A stretch of DNA of 48,452 nucleotides from Spirochaetaceae bacterium (lineage in GTDB: Bacteria; Spirochaetota; Spirochaetia; Treponematales; Breznakiellaceae): assembly GCA_031281945.1 (NCBI GenBank), contig JAITER010000032.1, forward strand, positions 1 to 48,452. Reading direction: 5' to 3'. The position numbers and the translations under genes were made by a program. Below are positions 25,961 through 35,826 of this stretch, in pieces. The number at the start of each line of letters is the position of its first letter. The first letter of the stretch is position 1. The notes beneath the pieces are model-generated. The model saw only the letters and a list, made by a program, of their open reading frames with translations, did no database searches and was not told the origin of the DNA.

Positions 25961-28732
25961 ATGAAAAATTTAAATTTAAAAGATTGCGTTTTTGCGGCGT
26001 TTGTTTTAAGCGCGGCGGTTTTTGCGTTTAATTCCTGCGGAAGCGAAGTGGTAACGCCCGAAACCGCAAAGCCTATAACTTCTGTCAAGGTCGCTTCGTT
26101 AAAGGTTACTCCTAATTTTAATATTGCGCAAAAATTTAGCGACGACCCTTCCGATGAAGGCGACGTAAAGGGCGGATGGTTCGAAAAAAATGACGCGCCG
26201 GATTTTGTAATAAATAGCGGTGATTTGTATAATGACCCTAAAAGCCTGATTACTGTTAAAAAGGTTCTGGAAGACGGCAGGGGCGAGGAATTAGCCTTGA
26301 ATGATGAATTTAAGGTTTTGGTTTTGGACGAAAAAGACGCCCCGCAATCCGGCACTAAACTTACAAGGTTGGGCGATGTAAAAATTAAAATTGTTTACGC
26401 TTTAGACGCTTCTGTTCCTGTAAAATATTATCAGGCTTTTGATACAAACAATTTGTCAAAAACTAACGATGATTATTTTACGATTTTTGTAACGGAAACT
26501 AAAACGGCGGTGGAAAGTTCCGGCAAACAATTGACGGGATACACTCTTTTTAAGAAGCCGAATAAACTTGTATACGGTTGGAAGGAAGACTTTGATATAA
26601 GCGGGATGATTGTTCTAGCCTGGTATGGCGGGAATACTCTTAATGACGGCGGGCTTCCGTTGTATGGCAACCCCTTTGTGGATTACGATGTAGATTTTTC
26701 AGCTTATAATAAGATGTTTGAGATCACCTTATCTACTGATGGTAAGCCGGAAGAAAAAGCTCCTGAATCCAAACCTAATATAGAAATAAAAATTATTCCT
26801 CCTGCTACTGAGGCGGTAAACGAAGACGAAAGAGTAGTTGCTTTTTATGTGGATATTGAGCTAAAAACATACAATCTTGAAGTGCGCGGATCGGACGGCC
26901 GCGCCGTAACCGGCGGCGTTGTGTCTTTTGGCGCCGCTAAAATACAGCAGGGGTCTCCTGTGCAGGTTGACTTTAAAGGTAATTCCGGTTATCAATTAAA
27001 TGTTGATAGTGTACGTTTGAGATATGGCGGTAAAGAAGAATCCCCGGTGTATAATGATGGCGTTCGAACAGGCGCTGGTTTTATGCTTAACGGAGATGAA
27101 GATGATATTAAAAGGTTTATAAATGATGGCCGGGTGGTTCCTGCGATTTTTACGATGCCTTCGGCGGATGTTGTTATTGTCGCGGATTTTTTATACGGCG
27201 ATACAAATTTAACCGCTATAGAAATAGCGACTAGCGAGGGTAAAGACGCCGTATTTGGAACTGAGGCTGAACAGATCCCTTATAAAGGAATTTATGGTTT
27301 TAACTCTAATATCACCTATTATACGGTGGTTGTAAACAACGCGACTCGCAAAATTGGGGTTGACGCTAAATCAACCTCCGACAACCTTGATGTGAGCTTT
27401 GACTTAGACTTTGTAAACGCCGATTTAACAACTGACACGCCGAATGGAGGGTCGTATAAAGCTACTATAACCGACAAGGGATCCGGGCTTGGGTTAGATA
27501 TGTTGCTAAAAATTGTAGTTGGTAAAAAAAATGAAAACACCCAAAAAAGAACATATATTGTAAACATAAAACGGTTTAACCTTAGCAACGAAATCCAGTA
27601 CAACTATACCGGCGACGTCCAGGCTTTTGTCCCGCCGTTCCCGGGGGTTTACGAGTTTACAGCGTGGGGGGCGCATGGCGGAATGGCTCATGCGGCGGCT
27701 TACGGTTGGGCCGGGTGGGGCGGAAAAACGTCCGGTCAGATGCAGATGGATCCTTCCTCCACCGAGTCGTCATCATCATTTATCCGTAACCAAATCAATA
27801 CTGGTACGCCGCCTGCGCTTAATGTGGTTTATGTGTATGTAGGCGAAGGCGGTTGGGCTCGATTGGGGGAAATTCCCGGCAAAGCCACCTATAACGGCGG
27901 CGGAGCGGGCGGGGCTGGCGGAGCCTATGGCGCGGGCGCCGGCGGCGGCGGGGCTACTTCCGTTAGTTTAACTCGCGGAAGGTGGTCGGACTGGCAGGTT
28001 CTTATAGATAGGATTATGGTCGCCGGCGGCGGCGGCGGCAGCGGGCATAATGATGGGCGCGCTGGAGCGGCGGGCCTTGAAGCGATGGGAGGCCGCACCC
28101 ACGCAACAGACACCTTTACTATTAACGACGCAAATAGCGCTACAGGCTATTTGGGGACGAGTGTTAAAAACGGCTACTGGAATGGGGCTACAAACCTGGT
28201 TGGTTCCGGGCGCGGCGGACAGGGTTTTGGTATAGGCGGCACAGGGCCAGCTCCCCCTGGATGGGGTAGTTGCGGCGCGGAAGGCCGCGGCGGCGGCGGC
28301 GGCGGCTATTTTGGCGGTGAAATTTCCTGGGGAAAAACAGGCACTAATAGCAATGCGGGCGGCGGCGGCGGTTCTAGCTATGTTTCCGGCTTCAAGAGTT
28401 CTTCTGAAAAGAGGTGCATATCTTACGACCCAAAAAGCACGGCTACGTGGCTTGTGCCAATGGGTAAAAATTCCCCCTCCGACGGCAACAATTTCGCCAC
28501 TGAAGTTGAGAAACACTACAGCGGTTATGTTTTTAACAATCCTTACGTTTCTCAAATTGTCCAAGGGGATTCCGTTACCGGCGGTTACGACGGCAGTGGC
28601 GACGCCACTCTGGCAAAAGACCCGTTTAACGGCGGCAGAGGTTCTGAAGGTCAAAAAAATAGAGACGGCATACTTGTAATTAAATATTTAGGAGATCCTA
28701 CTTCTTCTGAGAATGTGCACAACAGCCAATAA
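25961..28732 (+). CDS. large lipoprotein with Ig-like and ALK/LTK-like glycine-rich domains (2)
   Basis: Paralogue of the preceding gene, 923 aa. ATG 25961 follows GGAGGG by 4 bp; ATG 25949 is in frame but would place the signal inside the ribosome-binding site. The lipobox FNSC (Cys26) is less canonical. Domain order repeats: Ig-like (about 190-270, NKLVYGWKEDFDISGMIVLA), beta domain ending FTMPSADVVIVADF, Cadherin-like (about 415-530, YYTVVVNNATRKIGVDA), then the glycine-rich domain from about 550 (PGVYEFTAWGAHGG, YVYVGEGGWA, GGAGGAYGAGAGGGGATSVS, IMVAGGGGGSG, FGIGGTG). A strong terminator follows. Spacing (about 45 bp) suggests cotranscription with the first gene. Confidence 0.8.
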   Translation: MKNLNLKDCVFAAFVLSAAVFAFNSCGSEVVTPETAKPITSVKVASLKVTPNFNIAQKFSDDPSDEGDVKGGWFEKNDAPDFVINSGDLYNDPKSLITVKKVLEDGRGEELALNDEFKVLVLDEKDAPQSGTKLTRLGDVKIKIVYALDASVPVKYYQAFDTNNLSKTNDDYFTIFVTETKTAVESSGKQLTGYTLFKKPNKLVYGWKEDFDISGMIVLAWYGGNTLNDGGLPLYGNPFVDYDVDFSAYNKMFEITLSTDGKPEEKAPESKPNIEIKIIPPATEAVNEDERVVAFYVDIELKTYNLEVRGSDGRAVTGGVVSFGAAKIQQGSPVQVDFKGNSGYQLNVDSVRLRYGGKEESPVYNDGVRTGAGFMLNGDEDDIKRFINDGRVVPAIFTMPSADVVIVADFLYGDTNLTAIEIATSEGKDAVFGTEAEQIPYKGIYGFNSNITYYTVVVNNATRKIGVDAKSTSDNLDVSFDLDFVNADLTTDTPNGGSYKATITDKGSGLGLDMLLKIVVGKKNENTQKRTYIVNIKRFNLSNEIQYNYTGDVQAFVPPFPGVYEFTAWGAHGGMAHAAAYGWAGWGGKTSGQMQMDPSSTESSSSFIRNQINTGTPPALNVVYVYVGEGGWARLGEIPGKATYNGGGAGGAGGAYGAGAGGGGATSVSLTRGRWSDWQVLIDRIMVAGGGGGSGHNDGRAGAAGLEAMGGRTHATDTFTINDANSATGYLGTSVKNGYWNGATNLVGSGRGGQGFGIGGTGPAPPGWGSCGAEGRGGGGGGYFGGEISWGKTGTNSNAGGGGGSSYVSGFKSSSEKRCISYDPKSTATWLVPMGKNSPSDGNNFATEVEKHYSGYVFNNPYVSQIVQGDSVTGGYDGSGDATLAKDPFNGGRGSEGQKNRDGILVIKYLGDPTSSENVHNSQ

Positions 28733-28735
28733 CTA

Positions 28736-28773
28736 AAAGATAAAAGAGCGGCCAAAACCGCTCTTTTATCTTT
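28736..28773 (+). terminator. strong intrinsic terminator
   Basis: AAAGATAAAAGAGCGG-CCAAAA-CCGCTCTTTTATCTTT, a perfect 16-bp stem starting 4 bp after the stop codon, with a T-rich 3' arm. It ends the twin lipoprotein transcript before pyrG. Confidence 0.85.
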
Positions 28774-28950
28774 GCAGACTTTAAAAGTTAAACGGCGCAC
28801 TTTGCTAAAAGGCGCCGTTTAAAAAAACGTTGCTAATTACTTCCGGTTTGCTTGGTAATGCTTCAATTTCTAAAAAACAACGGCTAAAAGCCGTAAAATA
28901 CTCCCGTATCTTTTGTTTATTCCCGTTTTTTGTTAAAATAGCATCTAATA

Positions 28951-30585
28951 ATGCAAAAGTTTATTTTTGTATCCGGCGGCGTTTGTTCAAGTTTAGGTAA
29001 AGGTGTAGCCGCTTCTTCTATAGGCGCTCTTTTGGAAGGGCGCGGCCTTAACGTGCGAATGATAAAATGCGACCCGTACATCAATGTGGACGCCGGAACT
29101 ATGAACCCATACCAGCACGGCGAAGTTTATGTTACAGACGACGGCGCCGAAACCGATCTGGATCTTGGAAATTACGCCAGATTCACAAATTCGCCGCTTT
29201 CCAGGGCTAATTCAATAACAACCGGCCAAATTTACGATTCCGTTATACGAAAAGAACGGGAAGGCCGCTTTTTGGGTAAAACTATACAGGTGATTCCGCA
29301 TATCACGGACGAAATTAAAGCCCGGATTTTCGCCGTAGCCCGTTGCGACGCTGATACGGACATAGTTATTATAGAAATAGGCGGCACGGTGGGCGATATA
29401 GAATCCATACCTTTTTTGGAAGCCGCCCGCCAAATGATACACGAATTAGGGCGCTCAAACGCGCTGTCCATACACCTCACCTTGATACCGGAAGTCGCGG
29501 GCGGGGAACTTAAAACAAAACCAACACAACATTCTGTTAAAGCGATGCAGGAAATGGGGATACAACCGGATGTGCTAATTTGCCGCGCCCCCTATATGCT
29601 GGACGAAGACGCCCGTAAAAAAATAGCCCTGTTTTGCAATGTGGAAGCGGAAGCTGTTTTTACATCCTACGACATAAAAACAACCATTTACCAGGTTCCG
29701 CTTGTTTTTTTTGACCAAAAATTGGATTACGTCATCCTAAAAAAAATGAACGTTGAAAGCCGTCACGCAAACCTTAAACCCTGGAAAACAGTGATGGAAC
29801 GCTTCAATAAACGTAGTTGCAAAGCCCGTATAGGCATCGTCGGCAAATATATGGAACTTCACGACGCCTATAAATCCGTTTACGAAGCCCTTTTTCACGC
29901 CGGACTAGCCTGCGCTGTTGACGTCCAACTGGTTAAAATAGATTCTTCCAAACTGGAAGAAGCCGATAATTTGGATTTGATTTTCGGCCCGAATGGAACC
30001 CACGCCATAGACGGCATTTTGACGCCCGGAGGCTTTGGCAGCCGGGGCATCAACGGAATGGTAAAAGCCGCTTGCTGGGCCAGAACCAGAAACAAGCCGT
30101 ACTTCGGTATATGCCTGGGTATGCAAATAATGATAATAGACTGGGCGCGCAACGTACTGCATTGGGAAGACGCCGATTCTACGGAATTTAACCAGGAAAC
30201 AAAACACCCTGTTGTAAGCCTGCTGGAAGAACAAACCGACGTTACACAAATGGGCGCGACCATGAGGCTTGGTAAAATGGAGACTATAGCCAGGCCGGAA
30301 AGCCTGCTTTTTAAAGCCTACGGTGAAAAAAATATCTGGGAGCGGCATAGGCATCGTTATGAGTTTTCCAACAAATACCGCGTGGAAATGGCGGGTTCCG
30401 GCCTTATACTGGGCGCCTTCACCCCAGACGGCAGTTTGGTGGAATCCGTTCAATGGCCCGATAACATTTGGGGCGTGGGCGTACAGTTTCACCCCGAATT
30501 TAAATCTAAACCTATTATGCCGCACCCGCTTTTCCGCGATTTTATAGCGGCTGTAAGGTCAAACGTTTTGCAAAACTCCAAATAA
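28951..30585 (+). CDS. pyrG: CTP synthase
   Basis: CTP synthase, 544 aa, aminates UTP to CTP with ATP and glutamine. The N-terminal synthase domain opens KFIFVSGGVCSSLGKGVAAS and has KCDPYINVDAGTMNPYQHGE and IEIGGTVGDIES; the C-terminal class I glutaminase (from about 300) has the nucleophile in YFGICLGMQ (Cys388) and the His/Glu pair in QFHPEFKSKP. Length is standard. It appears monocistronic. TAAAAT at 28934-28939 is a likely -10; no clear Shine-Dalgarno precedes the ATG, so the leader may be very short. Confidence 0.97.
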   Translation: MQKFIFVSGGVCSSLGKGVAASSIGALLEGRGLNVRMIKCDPYINVDAGTMNPYQHGEVYVTDDGAETDLDLGNYARFTNSPLSRANSITTGQIYDSVIRKEREGRFLGKTIQVIPHITDEIKARIFAVARCDADTDIVIIEIGGTVGDIESIPFLEAARQMIHELGRSNALSIHLTLIPEVAGGELKTKPTQHSVKAMQEMGIQPDVLICRAPYMLDEDARKKIALFCNVEAEAVFTSYDIKTTIYQVPLVFFDQKLDYVILKKMNVESRHANLKPWKTVMERFNKRSCKARIGIVGKYMELHDAYKSVYEALFHAGLACAVDVQLVKIDSSKLEEADNLDLIFGPNGTHAIDGILTPGGFGSRGINGMVKAACWARTRNKPYFGICLGMQIMIIDWARNVLHWEDADSTEFNQETKHPVVSLLEEQTDVTQMGATMRLGKMETIARPESLLFKAYGEKNIWERHRHRYEFSNKYRVEMAGSGLILGAFTPDGSLVESVQWPDNIWGVGVQFHPEFKSKPIMPHPLFRDFIAAVRSNVLQNSK

Positions 30586-30634
30586 AAAGACTTGCGGCGG
30601 CGGGCGCGGCCTAAAAACCGCCGCTAAAACAGGC

Positions 30635-30659
30635 GGCGCGTTCCCGTTAAAAACGCGCC
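30635..30659 (+). terminator. hairpin between convergent pyrG and FMN-binding gene
   Basis: GGCGCGTT and AACGCGCC arms around a 9-base loop, 50 bp after the pyrG stop, followed by GTGTTAAAATATTTTT. It probably terminates pyrG. Confidence 0.5.
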
Positions 30660-30716
30660 GTGTTAAAATATTTTTATAATTGAAGTTGTTTTGAGGTTGT
30701 TTTTAAGCGGCGGTTT

Positions 30717-31139
30717 TTATTTTGCTTGCGAAAGGGCGGCTTCTACGGATTCCAGAAACTGGTTGTACGCCACGGTCGCCCCGCTTACGGCTTCCACTTT
30801 TTCCGCCTCGCCAAGCCGGACGTAAGAATCGGCGTATTGCTTCATGGCGAGAACGGCTAGTTGGGCTTTTTCGTAAAAGACGCGGTTGGAAATTTCGCCG
30901 TTCACTTTGCCGTAGTCTTCGCCTTTAACTGTTCCGTCCTTTTGCAGACATACAAAATCGCAAGCGCTCACCCGCCCGTTAGAAATTGTAACCGTAACTT
31001 CCCCCCAGGCGCCTGAATCATCGGCGGAACTCTTTCCGTGGTAAATTCCATCTTTGTAAGACGCTTTTTTGCAAGACGCCTGTGAAAATGCGGCGGCAAG
31101 CGCTAAAACCGCCCAAAAAATCAAAATATACTTTCGCAT
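30717..31139 (-). CDS. FMN-binding-domain lipoprotein
   Basis: A 140-aa lipoprotein: ATG 31139 follows AGGAGG, and the signal ends in QASC (Cys23). The mature part is an FMN-binding domain as in RnfG/NqrC: GEVTVTISNGRVSACDFV, then EKVEAVSGATVAYNQFLESVEAAL. The S-G-A-T motif (Thr about 123) is where FMN is covalently attached in related proteins. It is the last gene of the iron-uptake operon, where the Campylobacter p19 system has thioredoxin-like proteins. I infer a periplasmic electron-transfer or ferric-reduction role. Confidence 0.82.
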   Translation of the reverse strand: MRKYILIFWAVLALAAAFSQASCKKASYKDGIYHGKSSADDSGAWGEVTVTISNGRVSACDFVCLQKDGTVKGEDYGKVNGEISNRVFYEKAQLAVLAMKQYADSYVRLGEAEKVEAVSGATVAYNQFLESVEAALSQAK

Positions 31140-31170
31140 TTCATCCTCCTTAACCAATAGCCGTACACGT

Positions 31171-31839
31171 TTAAGTTTTTTCATTGTTTATTATACGTGA
31201 AAGACGCCCGTGTTCCAGAACCACCGTTCTTTGCGCGTCTTCCGCTACTTCAGGGTCGTGGGTTACAACGATGAGGGCGCCGCCTTGCGCGTGCAACTTT
31301 TTGAAAATATCAATTACGATATGTTCATTGGCTTCGTCCAGGTTTCCCGTGGGTTCATCCGCCAGTATCAGCGCGGGATTGTTGATTAAAGCCCTCGCTA
31401 TGCAAACACGCTGCTGCTCGCCGCCTGAAAGCTGGCCTGGAAGATGCTTGGCCCTGTCCGCGAGACCAACCCGCTCCAAAGCCTCCAGCGCTTCCTTTTC
31501 GTCCGGCATACTGTGGTAATACTGCGCCGCCATTACGTTTTCCACCGCCGTAAGGTAATTTATAAGGTGAAATTGCTGAAAAATAAGGCCTATCTTGTCC
31601 CGCCTTATAACCGTTAGATTCCGGGAGCTTTCACGCGAAACGTCCGCCCCGTCTAAAATAACTTCTCCCGAAGACGGCTTGTCCATGCAACCTATTATGT
31701 TCATCATGGTCGTTTTACCCGAACCGGAAGGCCCCATAATGGCGAGCCATTCGCCCCGCTTTACGCTAAGGTTGATGTTTTGCAGGGCGTTGACGCGCCC
31801 GTAACTTTTGCAAACGTCCTTTAATTCCAATAAATTCAT
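31171..31839 (-). CDS. ABC ATPase of the iron-uptake operon
   Basis: ATPase of 222 aa from ATG 31839, which has GGAG 6 bp upstream; an in-frame TTG at 31851 overlaps that signal. Walker A GPSGSGKTT (about 37-45), LIFQQFHLINYLTAVENVMAA, signature LSGGEQQR (about 140-147), Walker B LILADEPTGNLDE and VTHDPE are intact. It belongs to the LolD/MacB class and should energise the two FtsX-type permeases encoded just upstream (31924-34395). It corresponds to Cj1663 of the Campylobacter p19 locus by order. Confidence 0.92.
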   Translation of the reverse strand: MNLLELKDVCKSYGRVNALQNINLSVKRGEWLAIMGPSGSGKTTMMNIIGCMDKPSSGEVILDGADVSRESSRNLTVIRRDKIGLIFQQFHLINYLTAVENVMAAQYYHSMPDEKEALEALERVGLADRAKHLPGQLSGGEQQRVCIARALINNPALILADEPTGNLDEANEHIVIDIFKKLHAQGGALIVVTHDPEVAEDAQRTVVLEHGRLSRIINNEKT

Positions 31840-31923
31840 AATAAACTCCAAATACGCAACGCCGTCTAAACAAAGGGCGCCGGCAACGCGAGGCGAGAGC
31901 GCGTGCGCCTGTAAATAGACGCG

Positions 31924-33057
31924 CTACTCTCCGCGCAACACAACCGCCGGATCAATCGCGGCGGCGCTCCGAACCGGTATAATGCAGGCGGCGCAGGTTA
32001 CAAAAACGGACGCCGCCGCAGTCGCGGGTAAAAGCGCGGGCAAAAACGCGACCGGCCTTGTAAACACGCTTAACGCTACGCCCTGGGCGAAAGCGAAACC
32101 GCCGAACGCTCCCAAAACTCCGCCCAAAAGACCCAAAAAGACGCCTTCTCCCAAAAATTCCGCGATAAGAGCGTTGTTGGAAGCCCCCAGAGCCTTGCGC
32201 AAGCCTATTTCGCGCCTCCGTTCCGCCGCCGCCGCCATCATCGTTGTGGCGACGCAAATCATAATCAACAGAAGAACAACCACAGTTACTAAATACACCA
32301 ACGCCTGTAATTTGGTAAGAACCGCCCCTTCCGACTCTGTTACGCGCTTTACAAGCCTGGGGCTTATCTGCGGAACGGCGGCGGAAATGCCGGCGGCCAG
32401 CGCCTCCAGCCCGGAAGACGGGAGTGAAACGCTGCATTCAACTGAGTCTATCCCGCCTTTTCCGGCGAAAGAAGCGAAATCTTCCAGAGACATGAATATA
32501 AACGCCTCTTCCGCGCCGCCCGACTGTAAAATTCCAGAAACGGTAAAGTTCCGGCTAAAGGTCTCGCCGCCGGGCCCTGAGCCGGTAAGCGTAAATACGC
32601 TTCCAGGGAGGAGCCGGATCGCGTCCGCGACTTCCCGGCCTATCAGGGCTTCCCCGGCGGCGAGGGGCCATTCACCGGAAACAAACCAATAAGGGCTTGT
32701 CTTGCGCGCCTGGGCTAAATCCGTCCCAGCCGCCATAAACGGCTGCTCGTTTATCTTCGCTATGCGGTAGCGGTACGGCGCCGCGCCGGTTAAGCTTTCT
32801 TTCGGAATAAGAGAAACCGCCTCTAGAACCCGCGCTTCTTCCATAACAGGTTCGCTTCCGGCGGGGAGGAGGAGAAAATTAGTCCCGTAAGAACGGAACT
32901 CCTTTCCCATTTGCCTTGGAACGTCGTAGTAGATGGTGATAAGCCCGGACAGTATAACCGCGCCTAACGTGATTGCAAGCAAAGCCGTAGCCATGCGCGA
33001 TTTTCGGCGCACAAGAGAGCCTATCATCATCTTTAAATAAAAACCGCGTCTGTTCAT
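31924..33057 (-). CDS. FtsX-type ABC permease of iron-uptake operon (2)
   Basis: Permease of 377 aa from ATG 33057 (an ATG at 33069 is possible; GGGGGC lies between). TM1 MATALLAITLGAVILSGLITI, a periplasmic domain (about 45-245), then three C-terminal spans. The cytoplasmic coupling motif REIGLRKALGA follows TM2 and the protein ends AAAIDPAVVLRGE. It is paralogous to the next upstream gene. Both correspond to the Cj1661/Cj1662 pair of the p19 system, thought to move or process iron supplied by P19. Confidence 0.88.
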   Translation of the reverse strand: MNRRGFYLKMMIGSLVRRKSRMATALLAITLGAVILSGLITIYYDVPRQMGKEFRSYGTNFLLLPAGSEPVMEEARVLEAVSLIPKESLTGAAPYRYRIAKINEQPFMAAGTDLAQARKTSPYWFVSGEWPLAAGEALIGREVADAIRLLPGSVFTLTGSGPGGETFSRNFTVSGILQSGGAEEAFIFMSLEDFASFAGKGGIDSVECSVSLPSSGLEALAAGISAAVPQISPRLVKRVTESEGAVLTKLQALVYLVTVVVLLLIMICVATTMMAAAAERRREIGLRKALGASNNALIAEFLGEGVFLGLLGGVLGAFGGFAFAQGVALSVFTRPVAFLPALLPATAAASVFVTCAACIIPVRSAAAIDPAVVLRGE

Positions 33058-33096
33058 GTAAGCCCCCATAAAAAAAGACGGGCGCCGCGTTTTAAA

Positions 33097-34395
33097 TTAA
33101 CGGCCATGCAACACCTCCGCCGGACGCAACGAAAGCAGAAAACGGATTGACGGGATGCTTCCGGCCAGAAGCACCAGCAGAACCAGCGCCGCAACCAGCG
33201 GAATCACCATAAGCTTGATTTCCACGGCGGACCCGAAAACGGATTTCCCTATTATTTGGGCGAAACCTAAACCGGCGAAGTAACCGGCAGTCCCCCCGGC
33301 GGCTCCCATTATGGCGATTTCCGCGAGAATCAAGGCGGATATTTGGGAGTCGAAGGCTCCTATCGCTTTTAAAAGGCCTATTTCGGCGGCCCGCTCCATT
33401 ACGCCGGCTGTAACCAGATTGGACACCCCCAAGGCGGAACCCGCCAAACTTAAAATCGTGATAAGGAGCATAAGAAGGCGGGTTTTTTCCAGAACGGCCC
33501 CTTCCGATTCGGCTACTTGCCTTATGGGTTTGGAAACCGCGTCCGTCATCACCTCGTCTATTTGATAGCAGATTGCGCTTACATAGGCTGTGCAATACCA
33601 GGTTTCCCATTCTTTAATGGAAAGGTTCTTTGGATCCTGAGCGGCTCTGCGCGAAAGCTCGTTGTCCGGCGTGGTGAGCGCGCTTACCTCCACACGATGC
33701 GCCAGGCCGGTTTTACCCGTCATCTCTTGCAGGGCCGAAAGCGGCAGGTAAAACACGCCGTCTTCGCCGCCGCCTGAGCTAAACACGCCTGATACGGTGA
33801 ATTCGCGCGTAATTCCATCGCAAAGAAAAACCACCGAGTCTCCGGGTTTAAGCCCGTGTTTTTTAGCGGCCTCCTCGCCAGCCAAACAGGAAGATTCATC
33901 GCCGGTTTTCGGCCATTCGCCCTGAACGTCCCACCAGCTTTTAAGGTTGCGCATTCCGGTTTCAACGCTTTCTCCTGTGGGAAGGTCCAGGCGGCGGTTG
34001 AACCATGTGCCTGTAAGACGGACGTCCTCCCCCGTCCGGCCTCCGGCGCCGGAAACCAGACGCGCCCGGGCGTTAAGGTATGGGGTGAAGTCCACAATGT
34101 TAAAAGCCCAGAAAATGGTTTTAATGTTTCCGATTTCCGCCTCTTTTAAATATTTCTCTGAAACTCCGCCGCTTTCGTCAAGCCCGTAAAGATCGTCCAG
34201 TAAAGACGCCCCTCTGGGAAGCACGTTGATGTTGGCGCCGTAGGTTTTTAGCTCCTGGTTTACTTTGTCGCCCACATCCAGCATTACGTTAAGCAGGGCC
34301 GCCGCCAATGACGCGCCCAGGGCTACGGTGAAAGCCGCCATAAGCATTTTGCCTTTTTGTCTAAAAAGCGCTCCCCGCGCCATTCTCCAAAACAT
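33097..34395 (-). CDS. FtsX-type ABC permease of iron-uptake operon (1)
   Basis: Permease of 432 aa with the MacB/FtsX fold: N-terminal span (MLMAAFTVALGASLAAALLN), a large extracytoplasmic domain (about 40-295), then three spans (LLMLLITILSLAGSALGVSN; about 345-375; about 390-415). The motif AAEIGLLKAIGA and the ending RFLLSLRPAEVLHGR match the family. It stops 28 bp before the second permease begins, consistent with one heteromeric transporter using the ATPase at 31171-31839. Confidence 0.88.
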   Translation of the reverse strand: MFWRMARGALFRQKGKMLMAAFTVALGASLAAALLNVMLDVGDKVNQELKTYGANINVLPRGASLLDDLYGLDESGGVSEKYLKEAEIGNIKTIFWAFNIVDFTPYLNARARLVSGAGGRTGEDVRLTGTWFNRRLDLPTGESVETGMRNLKSWWDVQGEWPKTGDESSCLAGEEAAKKHGLKPGDSVVFLCDGITREFTVSGVFSSGGGEDGVFYLPLSALQEMTGKTGLAHRVEVSALTTPDNELSRRAAQDPKNLSIKEWETWYCTAYVSAICYQIDEVMTDAVSKPIRQVAESEGAVLEKTRLLMLLITILSLAGSALGVSNLVTAGVMERAAEIGLLKAIGAFDSQISALILAEIAIMGAAGGTAGYFAGLGFAQIIGKSVFGSAVEIKLMVIPLVAALVLLVLLAGSIPSIRFLLSLRPAEVLHGR

Positions 34396-34522
34396 TTTAA
34401 AACCGCCTTATTATAACATCCGGCGCAAAACGGGCGGCTTTGCGCCAAAATTATTTTTTAATCTTTTATGCCGCGAAAACGCGGGCTTTTAAGACGCCGG
34501 CCATTGAAATGACGGACGAGCT

Positions 34523-35809
34523 TTATTTAAATCTATTCCTTTCATTTTCCAGGTTGATTGTTTCTATCACCATTGAGCCGTTCCTTATAGAATAGGACAG
34601 CGGAACCGGATTGCAACCTCCCTTAAAACCTATAGTCGATTTATTCATAACCACGTCGCAGAGCCGGCAGATGACTTCGTTCTTCCTTTCGTAGTATCCG
34701 GTGGGGCCGCAAATGTCGCAGGCGTCCAAACCAACCCCGTAAGCGGCCTCGTTTTTTTTGATTACTATAAAACGAACTTCAACGTTTTCCGCGGCGGTGT
34801 ACGCGAACCGGTGCAAACGCCCGTCCTCCACCTGTGAAACAGGAATGAGTATTTCGCTTTCCACAATTGTTATAGGCTCGGCGGGAGAAAGCTCGACGCC
34901 CCGCTTGATATAGCTTTTTACAAACGTAAAAAGAAACACCGAAAGCGCGAATCCCGCAACCGCTGTTAAACAACGGCGCCGGTTAAGGCGTTTTAAAAAC
35001 ACAACCTTCCGGCGTTGCGCGGGCGAGCCGCAGGGGGGGGCGGGTTTAAAGCTTTCGGCGAAAGCGGCGGACGCCGTTAAAAAACCAAGCGCCATAAGGA
35101 CGTAAAGAACGGCGGAAGTGTAGGGCGACGCGGCGACTATAAATTTGAAAACCCATCGTATCATCGGTATTATGCGGTGGGCGAGCAGAAATTGCGTTAT
35201 TATAATTATTTGCCCGCACATATTAATTAATATGGCGGCGGTGATGACAATTTTAAAAAATTTCTTTGGAACGCGGAGCGCGGTTTTATAGAATGCGGTT
35301 GCTACGACCGCGGTGAAAATAAGCCCGCTCGCGAACCCGGTGAGTTTAAAAAGAAAGCTGGTTGTAAACGCGCTCTCCCCGGCGAGAACAAATTCCGCCG
35401 GATAAAGGAAAATTGAGGGCAGGGCGTAGAACAGCAGGGCGAACACTAAAAGGGCGCGAATATACGCGCCTAAGCTTTCCGTCAAATATGCGCGTTTTTT
35501 AAACAGGCGCTTCCGCCCGCCGCCCCACAAAAAAAACATATAAACAGCGCCAAAAAATACCGCGAAAAACAATATCCAGGCGTTAAACGCGCTCCGGTTT
35601 ATGAGCGCCGTTGTTTTGCGCAAGACGGCCAGTATTAAAGAAGCGCCGCCGCCCGCCGCGCAGGCCCAAAGGCTCAAAGTTGTTTCTTTTTTCCGCGCCG
35701 CCTCTTTTTCCGCGCCTTTTTCGCCGTGATAAATTGAAGCGAACAGCAAGGCCGTTAATATTCCAGCCGATAGAAGATTTTGGACTACCTCTACAAGATA
35801 CCTAAGCAT
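34523..35809 (-). CDS. DUF2318-type Fe-S membrane protein
   Basis: Membrane protein of 428 aa with about eight spans in residues 1-290 and a C-terminal domain carrying paired cysteines: CDIC (364-367), CRLC (381-384) and a further Cys399 (FKGGCNPVPL). This matches the Fe-S-containing membrane protein family of p19-type iron-uptake loci (Cj1660 by order). It probably passes electrons or handles iron at the membrane; this is inferred. A run of eight C residues (minus strand, 35040-35033) lies inside the coding sequence, a possible slippage site. A large hairpin precedes the gene. Confidence 0.85.
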   Translation of the reverse strand: MLRYLVEVVQNLLSAGILTALLFASIYHGEKGAEKEAARKKETTLSLWACAAGGGASLILAVLRKTTALINRSAFNAWILFFAVFFGAVYMFFLWGGGRKRLFKKRAYLTESLGAYIRALLVFALLFYALPSIFLYPAEFVLAGESAFTTSFLFKLTGFASGLIFTAVVATAFYKTALRVPKKFFKIVITAAILINMCGQIIIITQFLLAHRIIPMIRWVFKFIVAASPYTSAVLYVLMALGFLTASAAFAESFKPAPPCGSPAQRRKVVFLKRLNRRRCLTAVAGFALSVFLFTFVKSYIKRGVELSPAEPITIVESEILIPVSQVEDGRLHRFAYTAAENVEVRFIVIKKNEAAYGVGLDACDICGPTGYYERKNEVICRLCDVVMNKSTIGFKGGCNPVPLSYSIRNGSMVIETINLENERNRFK

Positions 35810-35826
35810 TTTTTCCTTAAACCTGA

